In this document: positions 48,269 through 57,527 of the stretch, piece after piece
Position numbering within the stretch: the first letter of the stretch is position 1
Layout of the letters: each line of letters opens with the position of its first letter
From: Corynebacterium lactis
GTDB taxonomy: Bacteria > Actinomycetota > Actinomycetes > Mycobacteriales > Mycobacteriaceae
Reading direction: 5' to 3'
DNA length: 64,000 bases
NCBI RefSeq assembly: GCF_900519355.1
Contig: NZ_ULHE01000001.1
Coordinates: forward strand, 496,001-560,000
Translations under genes and position numbers: made by a program
The notes under the pieces: generated by a model
Database searches by the model: none
Seen by the model: only the letters and a program-made list of their open reading frames with translations
What the model was told of the DNA's origin: nothing

Positions 48269-51200
48269 ATGGACGTCCATACACCGAACTTTTCTTTCCC
48301 GGCCGGAGGAAATGCGGAGTCAAGCCTGGGCTTTGCAGTCGTTGATTTTGAAACAACAGGTTTTACGCGGTTCGACCGAATTATTGAAATCGGCGTCGTG
48401 CTGCTAGGCGCTGATTTGGAGGTGGAGGGGCGCTGGCGCACGCTCGTGCAGCCCGACCGGGGGTTCGATAATTCGCAGGTGCACGGCATCACGCCGAGCG
48501 ACCTGGTAGAAGCGCCAACGTTCGATCAGGTCGCGCGTCGCTTCGCTGATGTCATCAACGGCCGTGCGTTGATTGCTCACAATGCCGGATTTGAGCGCAA
48601 ATTCATGGAGTACGAGTTCGGGCGCCTCGGGGTGGAGCTGCCAGACGGCGAGTGGTCGATTGACACCTTGAAGCTGGCCCGCGCACTGTACCCGGGACAG
48701 CCTGCCTCTTTGGGGCACCTCCTCGCACACCTGGGACTGAACAATGTCGCGGCGCACACGGCGCTCGCGGATGCCGACGCCACGGCGCAGGTATTCCGGC
48801 ACTTCGTCCTGAAGAAGGGCCTTTTCCCAGGACATGCGAAGCCTCTAGTGTTTACCGAGTCGCAGTTATCCACTGTGCCCGAGTCCGATGCGGCGCTGCT
48901 CCCGCGTGCCGACGGCTTGTTCCCCGGTGACGCAGCCGAGTCGCAGTCGGCTGGGGCGGGGGAGCCTAGCGGAGCAGACACGAAGTGGCTGCGCCTGCTC
49001 ACAGAGCATGTCCCGAGCATGGGTGACGCCGCGTCAGACGAGTACATTTCTTACCTCGTCGAGTCGATGGTGGATGGGCGCCTGGATGTTCGAGAGCTCT
49101 CGCGCCTGCACGGGATCGCGGCGGTCAATGGGCTTGGCGCTGACGACATTGAGGTATTGCACGAGCACTACCTGCGACAACTTATTGTCCAGGCCTGGTC
49201 GGACGGTGTGGTGACCGAGCAGGAGCGAGGCCGACTGGTTCGTATCGCCACGGAGCTGGGAATTAGTAGTGACCGCGTCGACTTCCTGATCTACTCGGGC
49301 AGCGAGTTGCGCCTCCACGTTGGAGACCGCGTGACCTTCACTGGTGCGATGGTCACCCCGCGCGAGGTCTGGGAAGAGCGGGCCCGAAAGGCCGGGCTCG
49401 ACGTAGGTGGTGTGATTCGGCGTTCGGCCGTGGTCGTAGCTGCCGACGTTCATACGGCCTCGAATAAGGCGAAGAAGGCCCGGGCCCTAGGAATTCCGAT
49501 TGTTGATGAGGTGACGTTTGCGCACGCCCTTTCTGCGTTGGTCGCAAGTCAGAATAAGGAGCAGGCACAGGACCAAGGGCGAACACAGAATCCGGAGCAG
49601 GAGCAGGCGCGCACGCCGCAGCGAGCCGACCAGAACGAAACGGGTACCCAGCGAGATACGAGCAGCCAGCGCGAGGCCACATCGCGGGATTCCTCCGGTG
49701 ATTTCGCGCGCGACTTCGCGGCCGTGTTTCCGTGGCTGGACAGCGCCGACGTCGACGATATCCGCGAGGACGTAATGTCCATTGCTCGGGCGTGGATTGA
49801 CGACCACTCGGCGGCAGGGCTCGGACGGTTGTCGCCGTTTATGAACTTTGGCGTGTTTCCGGAGAGCCCCGAATGGAAACGCGTCCTGGACAAGCTGGGG
49901 CTTTCGGGCCCCTCGGTCCGCGATACCTCCGTGCGGGACCTATTCGATGTGAAGGGATACGGCCGGGTTCGCGTGCAGAAGCTCGTGGTGGATGCCGTGA
50001 CCCATGCCTTCGACGAGTTCGAGGCTTCGGAGGGCGAGGGTACAGGCTCCCCAACCGACGCCGTGAAGGATGCCTTTGGCCAGGCGGCCGAGGGGGTACG
50101 TGGGATTCTGGGAAAGGTCTTTGAGGACGCGGACGGCGCAGTCGGCGAGGCCGACACGGGCTCCCCCGCGATCGATGCCGAGGCGCTCGTCGATTGGCTG
50201 GCCATCACTGGCGATGCCCAGGCCTTGGTGGGCGGAGCTCCGGACTATCTGCCGGAGTCAGTTCGAGTGCAGTCGCAGGCGTTGGGCGATCGCGTAGCGG
50301 CGGTTTGTACTAGAGCACAGCACGAGATCCAGGCGGTCATGGAGCAGGACACTCGTTTCCCGGCAATTGCGAATCGGCGCCTCGTCCGCGGCGCGAGCTT
50401 GGAGGAGCTGGGGCAGCAGTGTGGGGTCACCCGCGAGCGCATCCGCCAATTAGAGTCGACGCTGCTCGCCTCGCTTGCCGACGCCGGCCCTGCCTGCGAG
50501 ATGCTCCGGGCCGGGCTGTTCCACCGCTACGCACCGGTCGCGAGGCTAAGCCGGATCCGCGCGGAGATGCCAGCGTTGTTCGAGGTCCCTTCGGGAATGG
50601 AAGCTTCGTTGATCAAGCTGTTGGTGCACACCGGTTCTCGCGGAGCCGGAGTGTCGACGGCGCAGTGGCGCATCGACGGGGAATGGTTCCTCAGCCACGG
50701 GTTTGAGGAACGATTTAGCAAGACCGTCGAGGGCAGCGTTGATGAGTACGGCGTGGTTCCGCTCTCCGTGTTGGCGGACGCACTCGATATTTCCACGGAG
50801 CTGGCAGCCGAATGGATCGGTCAGCGAACCCAGTACCGGATTTTCGAGGGCCAGGTGTTTACCAGGGTGACGTCGGTAAGCGATAGGGCGGTGGCGCTGC
50901 TGTCCTACCGGGGAACACCCATGCATATTGATGACATCGCGGAGGTGATGGCGGACCGGAACTCCCGCGCGATCGATGGGCGGCTGGCGCTCGATCCGCG
51001 GACGAAGCGGTGCGCGCCGGGCACGTGGGCGCTTGCAGAATGGGACATGGAGGAATGGACGAATATTGCCGATTACATCGGCAGGCGCGTTGACGAGGCA
51101 ATGGAGCAGGGACTCGACGGCGCTTCGCTGGATGAGGTGATTGCAGGTGCCGTGGGGTTCGGCGTCGCTGAGAGTTCGGTGCGTATGTACGCCGCGACCG

Positions 51201-51802
51201 GTGAGTTCGCCGTGGAGGACGGCCGGGTGCGCAGGCGCTCGACGGAGGAATACGAGCCCATCGATACCGCACCAGAGGAATCGAAGGGGCTCTACTGGCG
51301 CGGTGACCACTGGGCGCTGCTGCTGACCATCACGTACGACCACGTCCGCGGTTCCGGCTGTGCGATTCCTTCGGGGGTGGCCGGGATGTACGGGATGAGC
51401 TACGGCGACGAGAAGTTCCTGCCGTCCAGGCTGGGGGAGCAGCGAATTGTCGTGAAGAACACCAATACCCATATGTCGACGATCTCGCGGTTTGTGAGGG
51501 ACATGGGACTCGAGGAGGGCGAGCGCGTGTGGGTCCACTTCGGGGACTCTTTCGACATCACGCGCGCGCCCGCGGCAGTGCCGCAGGCGGAGGGGCTGGC
51601 CGGGCTGGTCAATACTTTCGCGCTGGAGGGGAGGCTCGGGTGTGAGGGCGCCGTCGAGGACGCTGAGTTCGATGCCGTCGAGGTTCTGGCTGCGCTAAAC
51701 GAGGCGCTGGGCCTCCCGGTGGACGCGCCCCGGCGCAAGACCGTGGCCCGGCTTCGTCACCGCCGCGAGGATGAACTGGCCGAGAAGGTTCGTGAGCTCT
51801 AA
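48269..51802 (+). CDS. Multidomain DEDDh exonuclease-BRCT-sigma4/HARE-like protein
   Basis: 1177 residues. Residues about 20-180 are a DEDDh 3'-5' exonuclease of the DnaQ type: VVDFETTGF, AHNAGFERKF, and HTALADADA. A TerB-like helical region follows (about 240-335), then a BRCT domain (about 345-430, VGDRVTFTGAMVTPREVWEE) and a charged linker. Next come a helix-hairpin-like segment (RDLFDVKGYGRVRVQKLV), a sigma-70 region-4-like helix-turn-helix (about 705-725, LEELGQQCGVTRERIRQLES) and a winged helix like HARE-HTH (GTPMHIDDIAEVM). ATG 48269 is 11 bases after GGAG; earlier GTG/TTG starts are possible. The ADP-ribosylglycohydrolase gene follows at once. Role probably in DNA repair, replication or defence, unproven. 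Confidence 0.82.
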   Translation: MDVHTPNFSFPAGGNAESSLGFAVVDFETTGFTRFDRIIEIGVVLLGADLEVEGRWRTLVQPDRGFDNSQVHGITPSDLVEAPTFDQVARRFADVINGRALIAHNAGFERKFMEYEFGRLGVELPDGEWSIDTLKLARALYPGQPASLGHLLAHLGLNNVAAHTALADADATAQVFRHFVLKKGLFPGHAKPLVFTESQLSTVPESDAALLPRADGLFPGDAAESQSAGAGEPSGADTKWLRLLTEHVPSMGDAASDEYISYLVESMVDGRLDVRELSRLHGIAAVNGLGADDIEVLHEHYLRQLIVQAWSDGVVTEQERGRLVRIATELGISSDRVDFLIYSGSELRLHVGDRVTFTGAMVTPREVWEERARKAGLDVGGVIRRSAVVVAADVHTASNKAKKARALGIPIVDEVTFAHALSALVASQNKEQAQDQGRTQNPEQEQARTPQRADQNETGTQRDTSSQREATSRDSSGDFARDFAAVFPWLDSADVDDIREDVMSIARAWIDDHSAAGLGRLSPFMNFGVFPESPEWKRVLDKLGLSGPSVRDTSVRDLFDVKGYGRVRVQKLVVDAVTHAFDEFEASEGEGTGSPTDAVKDAFGQAAEGVRGILGKVFEDADGAVGEADTGSPAIDAEALVDWLAITGDAQALVGGAPDYLPESVRVQSQALGDRVAAVCTRAQHEIQAVMEQDTRFPAIANRRLVRGASLEELGQQCGVTRERIRQLESTLLASLADAGPACEMLRAGLFHRYAPVARLSRIRAEMPALFEVPSGMEASLIKLLVHTGSRGAGVSTAQWRIDGEWFLSHGFEERFSKTVEGSVDEYGVVPLSVLADALDISTELAAEWIGQRTQYRIFEGQVFTRVTSVSDRAVALLSYRGTPMHIDDIAEVMADRNSRAIDGRLALDPRTKRCAPGTWALAEWDMEEWTNIADYIGRRVDEAMEQGLDGASLDEVIAGAVGFGVAESSVRMYAATGEFAVEDGRVRRRSTEEYEPIDTAPEESKGLYWRGDHWALLLTITYDHVRGSGCAIPSGVAGMYGMSYGDEKFLPSRLGEQRIVVKNTNTHMSTISRFVRDMGLEEGERVWVHFGDSFDITRAPAAVPQAEGLAGLVNTFALEGRLGCEGAVEDAEFDAVEVLAALNEALGLPVDAPRRKTVARLRHRREDELAEKVREL

Positions 51803-51820
51803 GTGACTCCAGGAGGGGAC

Positions 51821-52885
51821 ATGGACGGCAACGTGGATAAGAACATGAATGGTTACTCGCCCGGCTCCGTGAATGGCACCGCGCGAGGCGGCGGGGCGCG
51901 CGTCAGCGACGAGGTCCTCGACCGCGCCCGCGGCGTCCTCTACGGGCAGGTCATCGGGGATAACCTGGGTGCCCTGGTGGAGTTCCGCAGCGCCGCTAGC
52001 ATCGCCCGCGAGTACCCGGGCGGCGTGCGGGAGATGGCCGACGGCGGCACCCACAACATCGCCGCTGGCCAGCCCACCGACGACAGCGAGATGGCCCTCG
52101 CCCTCGCACGCTCGCTGGTGCGCCGCGCCGGATTCGACGAGGCCGACGTGCGGGCCTCCTATGCGCGTTGGGCACACTCGGGCGCCTTCGACATGGGAAA
52201 CGCCACGACAGCGGCGCTTCTCCACGGCGCTCCCGATGCGAATTCGCAGGCTAACGGCGCGTTGATGCGCATTTCGCCGCTGGCCGTCGCGTATTGGCGC
52301 GACCCGCAGCGCGCGGGCGAGCTGGCGCGCCTCGACGCCGCCATCACCCATCCGCATCCGCTGTGCGCCGAGGTCAACGCCCGTTTCGTCTCCTCGCTTG
52401 CCGACGTCATCGCCGGTGGCCCTGATGGATCTGGCGCGGCGGGCGGCGTCGGAAAGCTGATGGAGTGGATCGAAGGCGAGAGCGAGCAGTGTCTGGCCGA
52501 GTGGCGGGAGTCGGGGAGGGAGCCCGATTTTTCGGTGCATCAGGGCTGGGTGCGGCTGGCCCTGTGGGCGCTGCTGTCGGAGTTGCGGCGGGTGGAGGCG
52601 GGGGAGACCACGTTCGAGGAGTCGCTGGTCAGGGTGATTGGGCGCGGCGGTGACACCGATACGAATGCCGCGATCGTGGGCGCCTACCTGGGTGGGGTTT
52701 TCGGGGCGGAGGCGATTCCGAAGCGGTGGCGCGACGTGATTGATGCGTGCGAGCCGCTGCGGGACCGCCCGGCGGAGTACCACCCGAATGACGTGGCGGT
52801 GTTGGCGGGGGAGCTGGCGCAGCTAGCGGGGGAGCTGGCAGAGCTTGGTAGCCCGAACCATGCGCGCGTGAACCCGGCAGTGTGA
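51821..52885 (+). CDS. ADP-ribosylglycohydrolase family protein
   Basis: Predicted to remove ADP-ribose from proteins, nucleic acids or small molecules. 354 residues. The two-metal site motifs of the DraG family are present: LYGQVIGDNLGALVEF, QPTDDSEMALAL, and GRGGDTDTNAAIVGAYLGG. ATG 51821 has AGGAGG at four bases. A GTG at 51803, directly after the exonuclease stop, is in frame and could also serve. The one-base junction suggests that it is co-translated with the exonuclease-BRCT protein. One 11-mer copy at 52396-52406. Substrate unknown. Confidence 0.88.
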   Translation: MDGNVDKNMNGYSPGSVNGTARGGGARVSDEVLDRARGVLYGQVIGDNLGALVEFRSAASIAREYPGGVREMADGGTHNIAAGQPTDDSEMALALARSLVRRAGFDEADVRASYARWAHSGAFDMGNATTAALLHGAPDANSQANGALMRISPLAVAYWRDPQRAGELARLDAAITHPHPLCAEVNARFVSSLADVIAGGPDGSGAAGGVGKLMEWIEGESEQCLAEWRESGREPDFSVHQGWVRLALWALLSELRRVEAGETTFEESLVRVIGRGGDTDTNAAIVGAYLGGVFGAEAIPKRWRDVIDACEPLRDRPAEYHPNDVAVLAGELAQLAGELAELGSPNHARVNPAV

Positions 52886-52993
52886 GAAACTGGGAGGCAA
52901 CGTTGAGAATTATTGGCAACGCGGAGATTGTCCGTCGAGATTGTCTCGCGGGTTGCGAAGTGATTCGCGAAGTCACAGGAAAGGGATCCTGAC

Positions 52994-53233
52994 ATGGGAA
53001 ACGGAAGCGTCGATAGTCAGCCCGAGGGCTACAAGGCCTACGAGGCCGACGGCGTGGTCATCTACTGGAAGGCCGACTTGTGCCAGCACTCCAGGAATTG
53101 CGTGCGCGGCAACCCGAACGTCTTCGAGTACGAGCGCCGCCCGTGGATCGACCCGACCGCCGCTTCGCCGGAGGAGATCGCAACGGTGATTGACCGCTGC
53201 CCGTCGGGCGCGCTGAAGTACCGGCTGAAGTAG
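52994..53233 (+). CDS. Small Fe-S cluster protein (YjdI-type divergent 4Fe-4S mono-cluster)
   Basis: 79 residues with two Cys clusters: KADLCQHSRNCVRGNPNVF (two Cys) and the later VIDRCPSGALKYRLK (one Cys), the pattern of the YjdI/Fer4_19 divergent mono-cluster family. Such proteins are thought to bind a single Fe-S cluster; electron transfer is inferred. Ribosome binding site AGGAAAGGGA precedes ATG 52994. It lies 62 bases before pyruvate:quinone oxidoreductase, and a perfect 16-bp tandem duplication spans its stop codon. Confidence 0.8.
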   Translation: MGNGSVDSQPEGYKAYEADGVVIYWKADLCQHSRNCVRGNPNVFEYERRPWIDPTAASPEEIATVIDRCPSGALKYRLK

Positions 53234-53249
53234 GTACCGGCTGAAGTAG
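53218..53249 (+). repeat. 16-bp perfect tandem duplication at the Fe-S gene end
   Basis: GTACCGGCTGAAGTAG occurs twice in direct tandem (53218-53233 and 53234-53249). The first copy contains the stop codon of the Fe-S protein gene; the second lies just beyond it. Probably a recent slippage or duplication event. Confidence 0.95.
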
Positions 53250-53295
53250 AGGCACCCGCCACTCACCGGGCCCTCCCCACAACGAAAGGACCACC

Positions 53296-55032
53296 GTGAC
53301 CCGAACTTTCGCGCAGCAGATTGTCTCGACCCTGGAGCGCCTCGGGGTGCGTCGCATCTACGGCCTGGTCGGCGACAGTCTCAACCCGATCGTTCATGCG
53401 GTGAGCAAGTCCACGATCGAGTGGATTCACGTCCACAACGAGGAGGCCGCGGCGTTCGCCGCCGGTGCCGACTCGCTGACGACGGGCCAGCTGGCGGTGT
53501 GCGCGGCCTCGGCGGGGCCGGGCAATACGCACCTGATTCAGGGCCTATTCGAGTCCCACCGCAACGGCGCGAAGGTCCTGGCGCTGGCCACGCACATCAC
53601 CTCGGTGAACATCGGCACCGACTACCACCAGGAGACCCGCCCGGAGGAGCTCTTCCGCCAGGCCTCCGGATACTGCGAGACCGTCTACTCCCCGGAGCAG
53701 GGCGCGATGGTCCTCCACCACGCCATCCAGTCCACGCTGGCGGGCAAGGGCGTGTCCGTCATGGTTATCCCGGGTGACATGGGCCGCCTGCCCGCCGCGG
53801 GCGACGAGTTTCCGGACGCAACGCTGCAGGTTGCCAACACCACCCTGCAGCCGGACCCCGCCCAGGTCGCAGCTCTCGCTGCCGCGATTAATGCCGCCGA
53901 GACGGTGACAATCTTTGCCGGTTCCGGCGCGTCGGCAAGCAGAGACGAGCTCTTCGCGCTGGCGGAGAAGGTGAAGGCCCCGGTCGGGCACGCGCTGGGC
54001 GGGAAGATGTCGCTGCAGTACGACAACCCCTTCGACGTCGGCATGACGGGGCTGCTCGGCTACGGGGCGCTGGCGCCGGCGGCTCATAAGGCGAACCTGT
54101 TCCTGATGATTGGCACGGATTTCCCGTACCGCGCCTTCCTACCGAAGGACAACGTCGCCCAGATTGAGATCGACGCCTCGCGGATGGGGCTGCGCGCGCC
54201 GGTGAAGTACCCCGTGGTGGGCGACGCGAAGGCGGTGCTGCAGGCGCTGCTGCCGCTGGTCGCTGAGAAGACCGACCGGACCTTCCTGGATAAGATGCTG
54301 CACGAGCACCACCGCAAGCTGGATCACGTGATTGAGGCGTACACCTCGGGCTGCGAGCATCGGCACCCGATTCATCCCGAGTTCGCCGCGCGCATCATCG
54401 ATGAACGAGCAGATGGAGACGCTATTTTCGCCGTCGACACGGGAATGTGCACCGTCTGGGGTGCGCGCTACATCACCCCAACCGGCGAGCGCGACATGCT
54501 GGTCTCGTACCGCCACGGCACGATGGCCAACGCGCTTCCCGACGCCATCGGCGCCCAGGCCGCCAATCCGGGCAGGCAGGTGGTGTCCTTTAATGGAGAC
54601 GGCGGGCTGTCGATGCTGATGGGCGAGTTGATTACGGTCAAGCAACACGGGCTGCCGATCAAGATGTTCGTGTTCAACAACTCCTCGCTCGGCATGGTGA
54701 AGCTGGAGATGCTGGTCGAAGGCCTGCCGGAGCACGAGACGGACCACGAGCAGGTGGACTACGCCACCATCGCCCGCGGCGTCGGCATCGAGGCCGTGCG
54801 CGTGGAGCGCCCCGAGGACCTGCGCGAGGCCGTTGAGCGGGCGCTGGCCCACGATGGCCCCTTCCTGGTGGACATGGTCACCGATGCCAACGCGCTGTCG
54901 GTGCCGCCGGAGATTACGTGGGACGAGGTCGTCGGTTTCGCGGAAGCCTCGGCGAAGACGGTGCTGGCAGGCGGCGTCGGCGCGATGGTGGACATGGCGC
55001 TGACGAATCTGAAGAACATCCCGAGGCCGTAG
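53296..55032 (+). CDS. poxB: Pyruvate dehydrogenase (quinone), pyruvate:quinone oxidoreductase
   Basis: Thiamine-diphosphate and FAD enzyme that turns pyruvate into acetate and CO2 and reduces quinone at the membrane. 578 residues. The N-terminal pyrimidine-binding domain has the catalytic Glu in WIHVHNEEAAAFAAGAD. The central FAD domain and C-terminal ThDP domain follow, with SFNGDGGLSMLMGELITVKQ and FNNSSLGMVKLEM. GTG 53296 is preceded by AAAGGA. The 11-mer copy at 53930-53940 codes Ser-Ala-Ser. A terminator overlaps the stop codon. Confidence 0.95.
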   Translation: MTRTFAQQIVSTLERLGVRRIYGLVGDSLNPIVHAVSKSTIEWIHVHNEEAAAFAAGADSLTTGQLAVCAASAGPGNTHLIQGLFESHRNGAKVLALATHITSVNIGTDYHQETRPEELFRQASGYCETVYSPEQGAMVLHHAIQSTLAGKGVSVMVIPGDMGRLPAAGDEFPDATLQVANTTLQPDPAQVAALAAAINAAETVTIFAGSGASASRDELFALAEKVKAPVGHALGGKMSLQYDNPFDVGMTGLLGYGALAPAAHKANLFLMIGTDFPYRAFLPKDNVAQIEIDASRMGLRAPVKYPVVGDAKAVLQALLPLVAEKTDRTFLDKMLHEHHRKLDHVIEAYTSGCEHRHPIHPEFAARIIDERADGDAIFAVDTGMCTVWGARYITPTGERDMLVSYRHGTMANALPDAIGAQAANPGRQVVSFNGDGGLSMLMGELITVKQHGLPIKMFVFNNSSLGMVKLEMLVEGLPEHETDHEQVDYATIARGVGIEAVRVERPEDLREAVERALAHDGPFLVDMVTDANALSVPPEITWDEVVGFAEASAKTVLAGGVGAMVDMALTNLKNIPRP

Positions 55033-55045
55033 GGCCTGCGGTTTT
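55021..55045 (+). terminator. Terminator overlapping the poxB stop codon
   Basis: CCGAGGCC pairs with GGCCTGCGG (one bulge) around GTAG, followed by TTTT (55042-55045). The poxB TAG stop lies in the hairpin loop. It separates poxB from the cobalamin riboswitch. Confidence 0.7.
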
Positions 55046-55153
55046 CCGTGGACGGTGGCGGGACAGTCGTCCGTTGCCGATACGCCTTAGATGCGTGCGC
55101 GTCACCCCAAGCGAGTGCTAGGGGGACTTCGGAGCGTAAAAGTTCAGCTTTGC

Positions 55154-55159
55154 TAATCT
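55154..55159 (+). promoter_or_regulatory. -10 element (TAATCT) of the B12 operon
   Basis: TAATCT lies seven bases before the 5' strand of the riboswitch P1 stem (55167), so a transcript would begin near 55166 and start with the riboswitch. No good -35 box is visible. Confidence 0.5.
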
Positions 55160-55166
55160 TTAGATT

Positions 55167-55332
55167 CGTCGGGGTCGATCTTGCTGCTTGACTGTTGGAT
55201 CGGCCTGGAATCCGGTGCGAATCCGGAGCTGTCACGCAGCGGTATGGAAGTACGCGGTTGGCACGAAGCCACTGGCACATGCTGGGAAGGCGCCACGAAA
55301 GCGGTTGATCTCTAAGCCCGAAAACACCGACG
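55167..55332 (+). promoter_or_regulatory. Cobalamin (B12) riboswitch
   Basis: Matches the adenosylcobalamin riboswitch core in order: GGAATCCGGTGCGAATCCGG, CTGTCACGCAGC-GGTA, AAGCCACTGG, TGGGAAGG and the 3' B12-box-like segment (AAGCCCGAAAACACCG). The closing P1 stem is CGTCGG (55167-55172) with CCGACG (55327-55332). It lies 34 bases before the B12-binding lipoprotein ATG, so it probably represses translation or transcription of the uptake operon when B12 is plentiful. Confidence 0.93.
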
Positions 55333-55366
55333 GTTGGAAGTTCCTCGTGATTTGGGAAGTAGAAAA

Positions 55367-56358
55367 ATGAAGAAGCTCGGGCTGTTTACCTGTACCACTA
55401 TTGCGACCGTGGGGTTGCTCGCCGGCTGCGTCGGCGCTCCTGACCAGGACAAGGCCACCGCAAGCGGCGACGGCAAATACGAGCCGGTCACCGTCACCAA
55501 CTGCAGCGTTGAGACCACATTTGACCAGGCCCCGAAGCGTGCAGTCACCCTGAACCAGGCCGCCACTGAGACGATGCTTGCGCTCGGACTCGAAGGCTCC
55601 ATGGCGGGCACCGCATACATCGATGACTCGGTCCCGGCCGAGTGGGAGAAGGCCTACGAGAGCGTGCCGCAACTCTCCGGCTCGGAGTACCCGTCCAAGG
55701 AAGCATTCCTCAAGGCCAAGCCGGACTTCGCGTACTCCGCGTACAACTCCGCATTCTCGGATAAGGGCGTCGGCACGCGCGAGGAACTCCAGGGCACGGG
55801 CATCAACTCTCACATCATCCCGTTCGGCTGCCCGGACAAGAAGGACAAGCCCAAGGGCGCGGACATGACCGCGGTATGGCAGGAGACGCGCGATATTGCG
55901 AAAATCTTCGGTGTCTCCGAGCGCGGTGAGAAGGTGGTCAAGGACCAGCAGGCTCGCCTGGACGCGCTGAAGGGCAAGTCGGCGGCCGCTGGCAAGTCGA
56001 TCTTCTGGTACGACTCCGGCGACAAGGACCCGTTCGTGGGCGTCGGCGGTGGCGGCCCGCAGATCATCATCGATGCTCTTGGCGGCAAGAACATCTTCGC
56101 GGATAAGGACGGCAGCTGGGATCACGTGTCCTGGGAATCCGTCGTTGAGAAGAACCCGGACGTCATCGTGCTGGCCGACGCCGCGTGGGACTCGGCCGAG
56201 CAGAAGAAGCAGTACCTGAAGAACGATCCGGTGCTGAGCCAGCTGAAGGCCGTCAAGAACGACGCCTTCGTGATCGTGAAGTTCTCGGAGACCTCCCCGG
56301 GGTCAGCCTCGTGGGTGGCGCTGAGCGCCTGGCCGAGCAGATCAGCAAGCTGAAGTAG
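55367..56358 (+). CDS. btuF: Cobalamin ABC transporter substrate-binding lipoprotein (frameshifted at 3' end)
   Basis: Extracytoplasmic binding protein of the BtuF/FecB class. The N-terminal lipoprotein signal is MKKLGLFTCTTIATVGLLAGC, with lipobox LLAGC (Cys21). A periplasmic-binding fold follows (KRAVTLNQAATETMLALGLE, VWQETRDIAKIFGVSERGEK). A shortened G-run near 56299-56302 shifts the frame: as given it ends SETSPGSASWVALSAWPSRS, while one added G gives PGVSLVGGAERLAEQISKLK and the stop at 56358. About 330 residues. The cobalamin riboswitch upstream supports B12 or a precursor as ligand. Confidence 0.87.
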
Positions 56359-56372
56359 GAGCGTAAAACCGC

Positions 56373-57527
56373 GTGGCAGACAAGGATTCCGCCTCCGCGC
56401 AGATGACCACCACGCTCGACAGTGCTCTCGGCACGCGTGACGACGCGCCCTCCGCTGCGGCCGACAGTGTCGATGGCGGGCGGGGGAGCGCGCGCCGTGT
56501 GCCCGCAGCGCTCCTAGGCGTCGCGATGGCGGTCGCGACGCTGTTGCTAGCAGTTGTCGCGCTGAGGCTGGGTGCGGCAGGCATCTCCGTGGAACAAGCC
56601 GTGGCGGTGGTCGCTCGCAGACTCGGGATGATCGACGGTTCGCAGGTCAGCGTCTTCGATGACCAGATCGTGTGGCAATTGCGACTGCCGCGAGTCCTGG
56701 CCGCTCTGGCCATTGGGAGTTGCTTGGCGATCTGCGGCGTCGTGCTGCAGGCTCTGACCAATAACGAGCTGGCCGACCCGTTTCTGTTGGGTATCTCTTC
56801 TGGCGCGTCGGTGGGCGCGGTGACGGTGATCGTCTTCGGGGTATCTCTGCCCGCGGTGGCGCTCTACGCGGCGATACCGGCTGCGACCTTTGTTGGGGCG
56901 ATTGCCGCGACCGTGCTGGTCCTTGTCCTGGCCAGGGGCAAGTCCGGGTATTTGCCGCCCGGGAGGACAATTCTCTCTGGTGTGGCGATCGCGCAGCTCT
57001 GCGGGGCATACACGTCGATGGCCATTATGGTCTTCGGCGAGCGCGGCACCGCGGCGAGCGTCCTCGCCTGGACGCTGGGCTCGCTCGCTGGCGTGCGGTG
57101 GGCGCAGGCATTGCTGCTTGTTGGCACGATGCTCGTAGCCCTGCTCGTCGTTGCGAGTGCCGCGCGTGTGCTCGACGCGTTTTCTTTCGGGGACAACGCC
57201 GCGGTCGCGCTCGGCATCAACGTCCGACGCGCTCGCTGGCTGCTGCTGATTGTCACGTCGCTGATTACGGCGACGACTGTGGCCGTTGCGGGGCCCATCG
57301 GATTTATCGGGCTGACGGTCCCGCACCTGGTTCGGATCGTTGTCGGCCCCCGGCATAGCCTTTTGCTCCCGCTCAGTGCGATGGCCGGTGCCTTTCTGCT
57401 TCTCGCGTCGGACACGATTGCGCGGTCGCTTCGCGACGGTGCCGAGATTCCCATTGGCGTCGTCACCGCAGTCGTCGGCGCGCCCCTGCTGATTTTCCTT
57501 CTTCGGCGTCAGGCGGCGAAGTCATGA
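56373..57527 (+). CDS. btuC: Cobalamin/iron-siderophore type ABC transporter permease (FecCD family)
   Basis: 384 residues. About 45 hydrophilic residues are followed by 9-10 membrane helices of the BtuC/FecCD fold, with WQLRLPRVLAALAIGSCLAI, the loop ATPase contact ALGINVRRARWLLL and GFIGLTVPHLVRIVVGPRHS. GTG 56373 lies 15 bases after the restored binding-protein stop, with TAGGAGC upstream. Co-operonic with the ATPase (ATGA overlap) under the B12 riboswitch, so B12 import is the natural assignment. Confidence 0.9.
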   Translation: MADKDSASAQMTTTLDSALGTRDDAPSAAADSVDGGRGSARRVPAALLGVAMAVATLLLAVVALRLGAAGISVEQAVAVVARRLGMIDGSQVSVFDDQIVWQLRLPRVLAALAIGSCLAICGVVLQALTNNELADPFLLGISSGASVGAVTVIVFGVSLPAVALYAAIPAATFVGAIAATVLVLVLARGKSGYLPPGRTILSGVAIAQLCGAYTSMAIMVFGERGTAASVLAWTLGSLAGVRWAQALLLVGTMLVALLVVASAARVLDAFSFGDNAAVALGINVRRARWLLLIVTSLITATTVAVAGPIGFIGLTVPHLVRIVVGPRHSLLLPLSAMAGAFLLLASDTIARSLRDGAEIPIGVVTAVVGAPLLIFLLRRQAAKS

